Assembly: GCF_000716785.1 (NCBI RefSeq)
Contig: NZ_JNYY01000008.1
Coordinates: 248,001-312,000 of the forward strand
Source: Amycolatopsis vancoresmycina
Lineage (GTDB): Bacteria; Actinomycetota; Actinomycetes; Mycobacteriales; Pseudonocardiaceae
Reading direction: 5' to 3'
DNA: 64,000 bases
The notes under the pieces are model-generated. The model ran no database searches and was not told where the DNA came from. It saw nothing but the letters and a program-made list of their open reading frames with translations. The position numbers and the translations under genes are program-made. Below, piece after piece: positions 25,841-33,571 of this stretch; position 1 is the stretch's first letter; each line of letters begins with the position of its first letter.

Positions 25841-26323
25841 TCAGGCGGATTTCTGCTGCCGCGCGAGCCGCGCCACGCACCAGGCCGGGGCGCTGCCGCG
25901 GCGCAGGTGCTGCAGAACGGTCATCGGCCCGAGCCGGCGGCTCAGGTCGGACGGCGCCAGCCCGGCCGCCCGGTAGTCGAGGGCCCGCTGGTCGAGCGGG
26001 CTGATGCCGGCGTCCCACCACTCCTCGGCCTCGGCGACGCCGCCGACCATCTGCCACCAGCCCGCGGCGGCGGTGAGGAGTTCTTCGGGCACCTCCGGCA
26101 GCCGGCGGCGCATCGCTTCGAGGTAGCCGGGGTCGGCCGACTCGACGGGGACGAACCGGGACTGCCCGGTCCGGGCGCGCTGGCCGGGAATGCCCGGGGC
26201 CTGCGCGGGTGCGTCGGCCAGCCACGCGGACGCGATCCGGTCGACCTCCTGCTCCTCCGGGGTCTGCTCGCGCTCGGCGGCCCACTGCCGGATCAACGCG
26301 TCCACTCCGGGATCTCCGGTCAT
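25841..26323 (-). CDS. Conserved hypothetical protein
   Basis: I do not recognise a named family in this 160-residue soluble protein. It is acidic at the N-terminus (VDALIRQWAAEREQTPEEQEVDRIASAWL) and ends with a basic segment of paired cysteine-poor helices (LDYRAAGLAPSDLSRRLGPMTVLQHLRRG). A strong AAGGAGG site 7 nt before ATG 26323 and good codon bias support it. The longer in-frame start at 26605 has no site. It stands alone. Confidence 0.75.
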   Translation of the reverse strand: MTGDPGVDALIRQWAAEREQTPEEQEVDRIASAWLADAPAQAPGIPGQRARTGQSRFVPVESADPGYLEAMRRRLPEVPEELLTAAAGWWQMVGGVAEAEEWWDAGISPLDQRALDYRAAGLAPSDLSRRLGPMTVLQHLRRGSAPAWCVARLARQQKSA

Positions 26324-26684
26324 CCCTGCCTCCTTGGTAGGTCCCCGACGGACAGGTCCTGACGCCTGTCCCACGCGGTGGTGCCGCACGCACCAACCTG
26401 CACCTTGCTGAGTGGAAACTGCCTGCGTACCGGGGTTCTCCGAGGGGGCGGTGAACCACCCGATCACGCAATGTGAGCACCGTAGGGCCGGGGTGGTCCC
26501 CTTCGCCAGACCCCGGCTGCCACGAATTCGGCGACCTGCGCGTTTTCGACCGCAATCCACCCGGATGGTCGAGCGCCGGAGTCCGAAATCCGAGATTGGT
26601 GACACTCGGTGATTTACCGTCCGCTAACACGCACGGTAGCCGCCGGCACCGCTCGTGGCGGTGCCGGTACGCAGAAGCACGAGG
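26324..26684. other. Intergenic stretch with hairpins
   Basis: About 360 bp without a convincing gene lie between two minus-strand genes. The stretch holds a GGACAGG-N8-CCTGTCC hairpin (26350-26371) and a strong terminator-like hairpin at 26643-26667. An AT-richer segment around 26575-26635 could hold the promoter of the 25841-26323 gene. I see no riboswitch signature. Confidence 0.5.
26643..26667. terminator. Terminator hairpin after the 55-residue protein gene
   Basis: Perfect 10-bp arms CCGGCACCGC/GCGGTGCCGG flank a 5-nt loop. The hairpin lies 18 bp downstream of the stop of the small minus-strand gene. Confidence 0.7.
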
Positions 26685-26852
26685 TCAGGAGAACAGCGTC
26701 CGGAAGAAGGTGACGATCGCTTCGGCGCCGTCCTTGAGCCAGCCGAGCACGCGGTGCACGAAGTCGGCGGACTGGGTCGGCTGGGTGATCAGGAAGAAGA
26801 GGACGAGCGCGACCACGCCCACGATGAGAATCTTCTTCACGCCGCCCGACAT
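26685..26852 (-). CDS. Small single-helix membrane protein, 55 residues
   Basis: This short protein has one membrane helix (ILIVGVVALVLFFLITQP) and an amphipathic tail (FVHRVLGWLKDGAEAIVTFFRTLFS). ATG 26852 is 5 nt from a GGAGGAA site, and a strong hairpin follows the stop. Both support a real gene although a longer open frame exists upstream. The function is unknown. Confidence 0.7.
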   Translation of the reverse strand: MSGGVKKILIVGVVALVLFFLITQPTQSADFVHRVLGWLKDGAEAIVTFFRTLFS

Positions 26853-27061
26853 GCGCTTCCTCCCCGGCTCGCCGTCCCCGTCCTGGGAGTGGCCACACCG
26901 ACACTCTAGGGAAGGCGGCCCCGGAAGACACCTCATCGGCGCCCGGAGGGTGGCGGACGCCGATCCCGGGGGCGTACCGCTCGGTGACCGGGCGTGCCTC
27001 GAGTGAGCGTCGAGCCGCGTCACCGGGCGGGTTCCGGTCAAGCGGCCGATAGGGTCTCCGG

Positions 27062-27592
27062 ATGGACGACGACGGTTCCCGGGTCGAGCTGCGGCCGGTG
27101 GCCGAGGCCGACCTCGAGCTCCTCGAACGGCTGACCAATGATCCCGTCGCCGCCGGCGAGCACCAGTGGTTCGGCTGGCACGATCCCGGTTACCTGCGCC
27201 GCCGGTGGCAGGAGACGGGGATGCTGACCGCCGAGACCGGCATGCTCGTGCCGACGCTCGGCGGCCGCGTGCTCGGCCTGGTCTCCTGGCACCGGACCCG
27301 CACCGGGCCGGCGTCCTACTGCTGGAACATGGGCCTCGTCCTGGCCCCGGAGGCGCGCGGCCACGGCTACGGCACCGAGGCCCAGCGCCTGCTCGTCGGC
27401 TACCTCTTCGCGCACACGCAGCTGAACCGCGTCGAAGCGACGACCGAGATCGGCAACCGCGCCGAACAACGCTCGCTCGAGAAAGCCGGCTTCACCCGCG
27501 AAGGCGTCCTCCGCGGCTTCGACTTCCGGGACGGCGAGTGGCGCGACCACGTCCTCTACTCGGTCGTGCGCTCCGACCTGGCGAAGAGCTAG
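27062..27592 (+). CDS. GNAT-family acetyltransferase (RimJ/RimL-like)
   Basis: This 176-residue acetyltransferase has VELRPVAEADLELLERL at the start, the acetyl-CoA loop GLVLAPEARGHGYGTEAQRLLV near residues 95-115, and EKAGFTREGVLRGFDFRDGEWRDHVLYSV at the end. This is the RimJ/RimL layout. A TAGGGT box lies 6 nt before ATG 27062 and no ribosome-binding site is present, so the mRNA is probably leaderless. Its stop shares CTAG with the convergent CoA-transferase gene. The substrate is unknown. Confidence 0.88.
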   Translation: MDDDGSRVELRPVAEADLELLERLTNDPVAAGEHQWFGWHDPGYLRRRWQETGMLTAETGMLVPTLGGRVLGLVSWHRTRTGPASYCWNMGLVLAPEARGHGYGTEAQRLLVGYLFAHTQLNRVEATTEIGNRAEQRSLEKAGFTREGVLRGFDFRDGEWRDHVLYSVVRSDLAKS

Positions 27593-28725
27593 GCGATCAC
27601 CCCGGCTTCGCGCAGCGCTCCGAGGTCCGTGACGCCCAGTTCGGCGAGCACGGCTTCGGTGTCGGACCCCTTGGCCCGCGGGGCCTCCGGCGTCCCGGGC
27701 GGCGTGCGGTCGAACCGGGGCGCCGGGGCCGGCTGCACCATCCCGCCGATCTCGACGAACGTGCCGCGCGCCGCGTTGTGCGGGTGCGACGCCGCCTCGG
27801 TGGGCGAGAGCACCGGCGTCAGGCACGCGTCGGTGCCTTCCGCGCGGGCGACGAGGTCGTCGCGGGTGTGCTTGGCGATCGCCCCCGCCACGATCTCGCG
27901 CAGGCGAGGCCACTGCGTCTTGTCGATGTGCAGCGGCAGCTCCGCCGGATCCAGCTCGAGGACCTTGACCAGGTCGCCCCAGAACCGCATTTCGATCGCG
28001 CCGACGGCGACGTACTTGCCGTCCGCCGTTTCGTAGGTGTCGTAGAACGGCGCGCCGCCGTCGAGCATGTTCTCGCCGCGCTCGTCGGACCACAGGCCGG
28101 CCGCCTTGATGCCGTGCAGGCTCGTGGTGAGCAGCGCGGCACCGTCGACCATCGAGGCGTCGACGACCTGGCCGCGGCCGGACGTGGTCCGTTCGTGCAG
28201 CGCGGCCAGGATGCCCATCGCCAGCAGCAGCCCGCCGCCGCCGAAGTCGCCGACGAGGTTGAGCGGCGGCACCGGCCGCTCGCCCGCGCGCCCGATCGGC
28301 TCGAGGGCGCCGGCGAGGCCGATGTAGTTGATGTCGTGCCCGGCCGCTTTGGCCAGCGGGCCGTCCTGGCCCCAGCCGGTCATCCGGCCGTAGACCAGCC
28401 GCGGGTTGCGGGCGTGCACGACGTCCGGGCCGAGGCCGATCCGTTCGGCGACCCCGGGCCGGAAGCCCTCGATGAGGACGTCGGCGGTGTCGCACAGCTT
28501 CAGCACCAGCTCGACACCCTCGGGCGTCTTCGTGTTGATGCCGACGGACCGGCGGCCGCGGGCGAGCGGGTCGGTCCCGATGCCGAGCACGTCTTCGCCC
28601 GGCTGCGCGCGGTCGATGCGGACGACGTCGGCGCCGAGGTCGGCGAGGATCATCGTGGCGAACGGCCCCGGTGCGAGACCGGCGAGTTCCACCACCTTCA
28701 GGCCGCCGAGCGGACCTGCCTTCAT
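27589..28725 (-). CDS. CaiB/BaiF family III CoA-transferase, alpha-methylacyl-CoA racemase-like
   Basis: This 378-residue protein begins LKVVELAGLAPGPFATMILADLGADVVRID, the family III signature. AAGHDINYIGL and VGDFGGGG contain the His and Asp that correspond to the catalytic pair of alpha-methylacyl-CoA racemase (Mcr). ATG 28725 is preferred over GTG 28734 because an AAAGGG site lies 8 nt before it. It follows the acyl-CoA dehydrogenase gene by 13 nt, and the pair is divergent from a TetR gene. It probably acts on 2-methyl-branched acyl-CoA thioesters. Confidence 0.88.
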   Translation of the reverse strand: MKAGPLGGLKVVELAGLAPGPFATMILADLGADVVRIDRAQPGEDVLGIGTDPLARGRRSVGINTKTPEGVELVLKLCDTADVLIEGFRPGVAERIGLGPDVVHARNPRLVYGRMTGWGQDGPLAKAAGHDINYIGLAGALEPIGRAGERPVPPLNLVGDFGGGGLLLAMGILAALHERTTSGRGQVVDASMVDGAALLTTSLHGIKAAGLWSDERGENMLDGGAPFYDTYETADGKYVAVGAIEMRFWGDLVKVLELDPAELPLHIDKTQWPRLREIVAGAIAKHTRDDLVARAEGTDACLTPVLSPTEAASHPHNAARGTFVEIGGMVQPAPAPRFDRTPPGTPEAPRAKGSDTEAVLAELGVTDLGALREAGVIA

Positions 28726-28738
28726 GAGCGGCACCCTT

Positions 28739-29890
28739 TCAGAGCGAGCGGGAGATGATTTCCTTCATGATTTCGCTGGTGCCGCCGAAGATCCGGGAGA
28801 TACGGACGTCGGCCCAGGCGCGCGCGATCGGGTACTCGGTCATGTAGCCGTAGCCGCCGAAGAGCTGCACGCAGTCGTCGACGACCTTGTTGACGCGCTC
28901 GGTGGTCCACAGCTTCGCCATCGCCGCGCCCTGGACGTCGAGCTCGCCCTTGAGGTGGCGTTCGATGCACTGGTCGAGGAACGCCCGGGCCACCGCGGCT
29001 TCGGTCGCCGCCTCGGCGAGGGTGAACTTGGTGTTCTGGAAGGAGAAGATCGGCCGGCCGAACGCCGTGCGCTCCTTGGTGTACTCCAGCGTGAGGTCGA
29101 CCGCCGCCTCCAGGCCGGCCACCGCGGTGACGGCGATGATCAGCCGTTCCTGCGGCAGCTGCAGCATCAGCTGGATGAAGCCCTGGCCCTCGGCGTCGCC
29201 CAGCAGGTTGGCGGCCGGCACGCGGACGTCGTCGAAGAACAGCTCGGCGGTGTCCTGGCCCTTCAGCCCGACCTTGTCGAGGACGCGGCCGCGGCGGAAG
29301 CCCGGGGTGTCCGTCTCGACCACGATCAGCGAGACGCCCTGCGCGCCCGCGTCCGGGTCGGTCTTGCACGCGACGACGACGAGGCCGGCGTGCAGCCCAT
29401 TGGTGATGAAGGTCTTCGCGCCGTTGAGGACGTAGTGGTCGCCGTCGCGGACCGCGCGCGTCTTGATGCCCTGCAGGTCGGAGCCGGTGCCGGGCTCGGT
29501 CATCGCGATCGCGCCGACCAGCTCGCCGCTGGCCAGCTTCGGCAGCCACTCGCGCTTCTTCTCTTCGGCGGCGTAGGCGAGCAGGTAGTGCGCGACGATT
29601 CCATTGTGGACGGTGACACCCCACGCGCTGTCGCCGGAGCGAGCCTGCTCTTCGTAGAGCACGGCCTCGTGGGCGAAGGTGCCGCCGCCCCCGCCGTACT
29701 CCTCGGGGATGGACAGGCAGAGCAGGCCGACGTCACCCGCCTTCGTCCACAGCTCGCGGTCGACCTTCTTCTCCGCCGCCCAGCGCTCCTGGTGCGGGAC
29801 GGCTTCCTTCTGCAGGAACGATCGCGCGAGCTCGCGGAGGTCATCGAGCTCGGTCGTGCTCCACGAGCTCTTCGGCAGTTGCAGTGGCAC
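28739..29890 (-). CDS. Acyl-CoA dehydrogenase
   Basis: This 383-residue FAD enzyme has a complete family layout: IPEEYGGGGGTF, AMTEPGTGSDLQGI and KTFITN, then YTKERTAFGRPI and QLFGGYGYMTEYPIAR. The ending IFGGTSEIMKEII is the usual C-terminal signature, and the Glu of the late YxxE-type region corresponds to the catalytic base in medium-chain enzymes. GTG 29890 follows AGGAGGG; longer in-frame starts lack a site. It heads an operon with the CoA-transferase gene and is probably repressed by the divergent TetR protein. Confidence 0.92.
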   Translation of the reverse strand: MPLQLPKSSWSTTELDDLRELARSFLQKEAVPHQERWAAEKKVDRELWTKAGDVGLLCLSIPEEYGGGGGTFAHEAVLYEEQARSGDSAWGVTVHNGIVAHYLLAYAAEEKKREWLPKLASGELVGAIAMTEPGTGSDLQGIKTRAVRDGDHYVLNGAKTFITNGLHAGLVVVACKTDPDAGAQGVSLIVVETDTPGFRRGRVLDKVGLKGQDTAELFFDDVRVPAANLLGDAEGQGFIQLMLQLPQERLIIAVTAVAGLEAAVDLTLEYTKERTAFGRPIFSFQNTKFTLAEAATEAAVARAFLDQCIERHLKGELDVQGAAMAKLWTTERVNKVVDDCVQLFGGYGYMTEYPIARAWADVRISRIFGGTSEIMKEIISRSL

Positions 29891-29938
29891 GGGACCCTCC
29901 TGCTGGAAAACATGACGATCAGCATGTAAGTTCTGATC

Positions 29939-29956
29939 GGAATGTACATCCATTCC
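29939..29956. promoter_or_regulatory. TetR operator GGAATG-N6-CATTCC
   Basis: An inverted repeat with 6-bp arms lies between the divergent acyl-CoA dehydrogenase and TetR genes, 29 bp before the TetR start. A second CATG-bearing palindrome lies at 29911-29926. Confidence 0.65.
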
Positions 29957-29984
29957 GTCCGGTAGGTAAAGCAGGGAGGCCGCG

Positions 29985-30602
29985 GTGACCGAGACGGCGC
30001 ACCGGACCCAGGCGCAGCGGCGCGAGCAAACCCGCACGGCGCTGCTCGACGCCACCATCGACTGCCTGGTCGAGGTCGGCTACGCGCGCACGTCGGTGCA
30101 GGAGATCTGCGCCCGCGCGGGCGTGTCGAAGGGCGCGGTCCAGCACCACTTCACCGCGAAGGCCGAGCTGATGGCGGCCGCGGTCGAGCACCTGACGACG
30201 AAGCTGCGCCGTCAACTCGCGGCCTCGCTCGACGACCTGCCCGGCGGCGGCACCGGTGTCGCCGCGGCGATCGACCTGCTGTGGGCCGGCTACTCCGGCA
30301 CGCTCTCGACCGCCGTCACCGAGCTGTGGGTCGCCGCCCGCACCGACCCGGAGCTGCGCGCGGCCATCCGCCCGGTCGACCGCGCCCTCGGCCGGGCCAC
30401 CCTCGAACACGTCACCCAGGTCGCCGGCGAACTCCCGCCCGAACGCGCGGAGCTGCTGTTCTGGCTCACCGTCAACCTCACCCGCGGGCTCGCGCTGGAC
30501 GCCGAGCTCGGCGGCGACCCGGCCCGGCGCCGCCAGCTCCTGGAGGAGTGGAAGCGGATCGCCGTCCTGCTCTACCAGGACGCCACCACTGCGCCGAGCT
30601 GA
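29985..30602 (+). CDS. TetR-family regulator of the acyl-CoA dehydrogenase operon
   Basis: This 205-residue regulator has the HTH ALLDATIDCLVEVGYARTSVQEICARAGVSKGAVQHHFTAKAELM at residues 19-62. The recognition segment SKGAVQHHF is typical of acyl-CoA-linked TetR proteins. GTG 29985 has a GGGAGG site. The divergent acyl-CoA dehydrogenase and CoA-transferase genes are its probable targets, with the operator in between. Confidence 0.9.
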   Translation: MTETAHRTQAQRREQTRTALLDATIDCLVEVGYARTSVQEICARAGVSKGAVQHHFTAKAELMAAAVEHLTTKLRRQLAASLDDLPGGGTGVAAAIDLLWAGYSGTLSTAVTELWVAARTDPELRAAIRPVDRALGRATLEHVTQVAGELPPERAELLFWLTVNLTRGLALDAELGGDPARRRQLLEEWKRIAVLLYQDATTAPS

Positions 30603-30676
30603 CCACAACGCTGCTTTGCCCCTTATCCCGCAGGCGGATTTCGTGGTCCAATCCCCTCCGAACGAGGGGAGTTCCG

Positions 30677-31702
30677 ATGACCGCCGCCCCGTACCCGTAC
30701 TCCTACGGACCGCCTCCCACCCCGCCTCCCGCGCAGCCGCCGGCCGACCCGGGCGCCTTCTTCCGGCTGTTCGCCGGGATCCTCGGTGTCCTCGCCGCGC
30801 TGCTGGTGATCGCCGGGTCGTTCCTGCCGCAGACGTCGTTCGAGCAGGTGGTGAACGGCAAGACCGAGAGCAGCCAGACGATCAGCGCCTGGTCGCGCTC
30901 GTTCGCCGTCGAGCCCGGCGACGAGGCGAAGAAGTTCTACGACCAGACCCACGTCGCGCGGTACGGGATCCCGCTCAGCGCCGGCGCGGTGGTGCTGCTG
31001 GCCGGCGCCGGCCTGGCGTTCGCCGGCGCGCGCCGCTCGGCGGGCCCCGGGCTGCGGTCGGGCGCGCGGACGGCACTGGTGGCGGGCGCCGCCGGGGTGA
31101 CCGCGGCGGTGTGGATGCTCGGCATGGACGTCTCGGCGACGCTGAGCTACGAGACCGAGGACGCGACGATCAAGTCGCACTACGCGACCGGGACGGGCTT
31201 CTGGGTGCTGCTCGGCGGCGGGGTCGTCGCACTGGTGACGCTGGTGTTCGCGGCGCTGGCCGGGCGGCGGGCGCCCGCGGCCGTCCCGTCCGTCCCGGGT
31301 GTTCCCGGAGTCCCGGGTGGGCTGGGTGGGCCGGGTGGGCCGCCGCCGGGGCCGTACCAGCAGCAGGCGCGGCCGTACGCGGGCGGCTACCCGCCTGCCG
31401 GGCCCCCGGCCTACGGCGGGCCCCAGCCGTTCCCGGGCGGGCCGCCGTCGCAGCCGTTCGCCGCGCAGCCACCGGGACCGCAGTCGCAGCCGTTCCCGGC
31501 GCAGCCCCAGGCCGGGCGGCCGTTCGGGAGCCCGTCGCCCGGGCAACCCGGTGAGCCGCCGGAGCCCGGCGCCGTGTCGTCGCGGCTCGACGACCCCTAC
31601 GGCGGCGTGACGCAGGCCCAGTCACACCCGTCGCAGCAGGAGCCCGCGTCGCCGACCGAGCCGAACTACCAGCTGCCGCCGCTGAACCCGCCCAATACGT
31701 GA
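30677..31702 (+). CDS. Membrane protein with proline/glycine-rich tail
   Basis: This 341-residue protein starts with a short proline-rich stretch and has four hydrophobic segments: LFAGILGVLAALLVIAGSFLP, GAVVLLAGAGLAFAGA, ALVAGAAGVTAAVWMLGM and FWVLLGGGVVALVTLVFAALA. About 130 residues rich in Pro, Gly and Gln follow, with VPGVPGVPGGLGGPGG and repeated QPFxxQP units. ATG 30677 has a GAGGGGAG site. I know no named family; such tails in actinobacteria often mark envelope or division-associated proteins, which is only an analogy. Confidence 0.75.
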   Translation: MTAAPYPYSYGPPPTPPPAQPPADPGAFFRLFAGILGVLAALLVIAGSFLPQTSFEQVVNGKTESSQTISAWSRSFAVEPGDEAKKFYDQTHVARYGIPLSAGAVVLLAGAGLAFAGARRSAGPGLRSGARTALVAGAAGVTAAVWMLGMDVSATLSYETEDATIKSHYATGTGFWVLLGGGVVALVTLVFAALAGRRAPAAVPSVPGVPGVPGGLGGPGGPPPGPYQQQARPYAGGYPPAGPPAYGGPQPFPGGPPSQPFAAQPPGPQSQPFPAQPQAGRPFGSPSPGQPGEPPEPGAVSSRLDDPYGGVTQAQSHPSQQEPASPTEPNYQLPPLNPPNT

Positions 31703-31733
31703 AACATATTCACATCAGACTGGACATCTGACG

Positions 31734-31761
31734 TACCGACGGTATGGTGTACTCGTCGGTA
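31734..31761. promoter_or_regulatory. Inverted repeat TACCGACG-N12-CGTCGGTA before gabD2
   Basis: Perfect 8-bp arms flank a TATGGT-containing centre that could be the -10 box. This is a typical TetR-like operator over the promoter of the aldehyde dehydrogenase gene. A GTGAA-N5-TTCAC palindrome also lies at 31699-31713. No cognate regulator is adjacent. Confidence 0.6.
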
Positions 31762-31811
31762 ACCCCTGCGCGGCGTCGCGCGGGCTCCGGACGCCGTGGA
31801 ACGGAGACGTC

Positions 31812-33422
31812 ATGACCAGCACGACCCCCGCGAAGGCCGTCGAAGACACCCCGTTGCCGCCGACCGTCGGCGGCGTCGCCGGAGCACCGGGCTCGGCACG
31901 GGCAACCGAGCTCGTCGCCCGGGTGGCGGGCGGCGCGGACTCGGCGCCGATCCGGATGACCGCGCCCTTCACCGGGCTGCCGATCGCCACCCTGCCGCAG
32001 GCCACCGACGCCGACGTCCGGGCGGTGTTCGGCCGCGCGCGGACGGCCCAGCGCGCGTGGGCGGACCGCTCCCCCGCCGAACGCGCCCTCGTCCTCACCC
32101 GGCTGCACGACCTCGTGCTCGCCCGGCAGGACGAGGTGCTCGACCTGGTCCAGGTCGAAGCGGGCAAGGCCCGGCTCGACGCGTTCGACGAGGTCAGCGC
32201 GACCGCGCTGGTCGCGGCCTACTACGGCAAGCACGCCCCGAAGCTCCTCGCGCCCCGCCGCGTCGCCGGCGTCATCCCCGGCCTGACCCGCGCGGGCGAG
32301 ATCCGGCACCCCAAGGGCGTCGTCGGGATCATCTCGCCGTGGAACTACCCCCTGGCGCTGACCGCGATGGACGTCCTGCCGGCACTGGCCGCCGGGAACG
32401 CCGTGGTGCAGAAGCCGGACAACCAGACCGCGCTTTCGGCGCTGTGGCTGCACGAGCTCGCCGAGGAAGCCGGGCTGCCCGCCGGGACGTGGCAGATCGT
32501 GCTCGGCCGCGGGTCGAAGATCGGCACCGCGCTGGTCGAGGAGTCGGACTACCTCTGCTTCACCGGGTCCACGCCGACCGGCAAGGAACTGGCCGGCCAG
32601 GTGGCGAAGCGGCTGACGTCGTACTCGCTCGAGCTCGGCGGCAAGAACCCGATGGTCGTGCTGCCCGACGCCGACGTCGCAAAGGCCGCGACGGGCGCGG
32701 TGACGGCGTGCTTCTCCTCGGCCGGGCAGCTGTGCGTGTCGGTCGAGCGGATCTACGTCCACGAGGACATCCGCGACGAGTTCACCCGCGCGTTCGTGGC
32801 CCGGACGGCGGCGTTGCGGCTCGGCGGCGCACTCGACTACCAGGCCCAGATGGGCTCGCTGACGTCGGAGGAGCAGCTCGCGGCGGTATCGGCGCACGTC
32901 GAGGACGCCCGCGCGAAGGGCGCGTCGGTGCTCACCGGCGGCCGCGCGCGGCCCGACCTCGGCCCGCTGTTCTACGAGCCGACGGTGCTGGCGGGCGTCA
33001 CGCCCGGCATGCGGCCGTTCGCGGAGGAGACGTTCGGGCCGGTGGTGTCGATCTACGGCTACACCGACGTCACCGACGCGATCGAGCGGGCCAACGACAC
33101 GCCGTTCGGCCTCAACGCCAGCGTCTGGTCGCGCAACGGCCGCGCGGGCTGGGAGGTCGCGGCCCGGCTCAAGGCCGGCACGGTCAACGTCAACGAGGGC
33201 TACGCGGCGACGTTCGGCAGCGTCGGCGTCCCGATGGGCGGCATGAAGGACTCCGGCGTCGGCCGCCGCAACGGCGCCGAGGGCCTGCTGAAGTACACGG
33301 AGTCCCAGTCGATCGCCCTCCAGCGCGGCCTGGCCCTCCGCCCGCCGAAGCGCGTCCCGGGTTCCCTGTGGTCCCGAGGCATGACATTCGGCCTCAAAGC
33401 CCTCCGCCGCCTCCCCCGCTGA
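31812..33422 (+). CDS. gabD2: Succinate-semialdehyde dehydrogenase (NADP), GabD2-like
   Basis: This 536-residue aldehyde dehydrogenase has the catalytic Glu in LELGGKNPMVV and the catalytic Cys in SSAGQLCVSVERIYV. GIISPWNYPLA and FTGSTPTGK form the cofactor site. The arrangement and the long N-terminus agree with actinobacterial GabD2, which oxidises succinate semialdehyde to succinate. ATG 31812 follows GGAGAC. It is monocistronic, with an inverted-repeat operator upstream and the 21-bp repeat array downstream. Substrate assignment is by family only. Confidence 0.87.
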   Translation: MTSTTPAKAVEDTPLPPTVGGVAGAPGSARATELVARVAGGADSAPIRMTAPFTGLPIATLPQATDADVRAVFGRARTAQRAWADRSPAERALVLTRLHDLVLARQDEVLDLVQVEAGKARLDAFDEVSATALVAAYYGKHAPKLLAPRRVAGVIPGLTRAGEIRHPKGVVGIISPWNYPLALTAMDVLPALAAGNAVVQKPDNQTALSALWLHELAEEAGLPAGTWQIVLGRGSKIGTALVEESDYLCFTGSTPTGKELAGQVAKRLTSYSLELGGKNPMVVLPDADVAKAATGAVTACFSSAGQLCVSVERIYVHEDIRDEFTRAFVARTAALRLGGALDYQAQMGSLTSEEQLAAVSAHVEDARAKGASVLTGGRARPDLGPLFYEPTVLAGVTPGMRPFAEETFGPVVSIYGYTDVTDAIERANDTPFGLNASVWSRNGRAGWEVAARLKAGTVNVNEGYAATFGSVGVPMGGMKDSGVGRRNGAEGLLKYTESQSIALQRGLALRPPKRVPGSLWSRGMTFGLKALRRLPR

Positions 33423-33423
33423 C

Positions 33424-33571
33424 GTGATTGAGGAGGCATCTCGCGTGATTGAGGAGGCATCTCGCGTGATTGAGGAGGCATCTCGCGTGATTGGCGGGGC
33501 ATCACTCCGATGCCCCGCCAATCACGGGTGATGCCCTCCTGATCACGCGTGATGCCCCTCTGATCACGCGT
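33424..33571. repeat. 21-bp palindromic repeat array, locus 2
   Basis: GTGATT units begin at 33424, 33445, 33466 and 33487 (period 21 bp). Further units in the opposite orientation run to 33571. The unit, containing GGCATC and a GCGTGAT core, is the same family as at 3063-3135. The array lies between the convergent gabD2-like and LuxR genes and overlaps the last 8 bp of the latter. Confidence 0.85.
33487..33525. terminator. 17-bp-stem hairpin at the switch point of the repeat array
   Basis: Arms at 33487-33503 and 33509-33525 are perfectly complementary around a 5-nt loop. The hairpin lies where repeat orientation inverts and between convergent genes. It is a strong candidate bidirectional terminator. 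Confidence 0.7.

Noticed and set aside
26324..26684. Possible riboswitch before the hypothetical gene
   Set aside because: I looked for c-di-AMP (ydaO), cobalamin and thiamine signatures and saw none; only simple hairpins are present.
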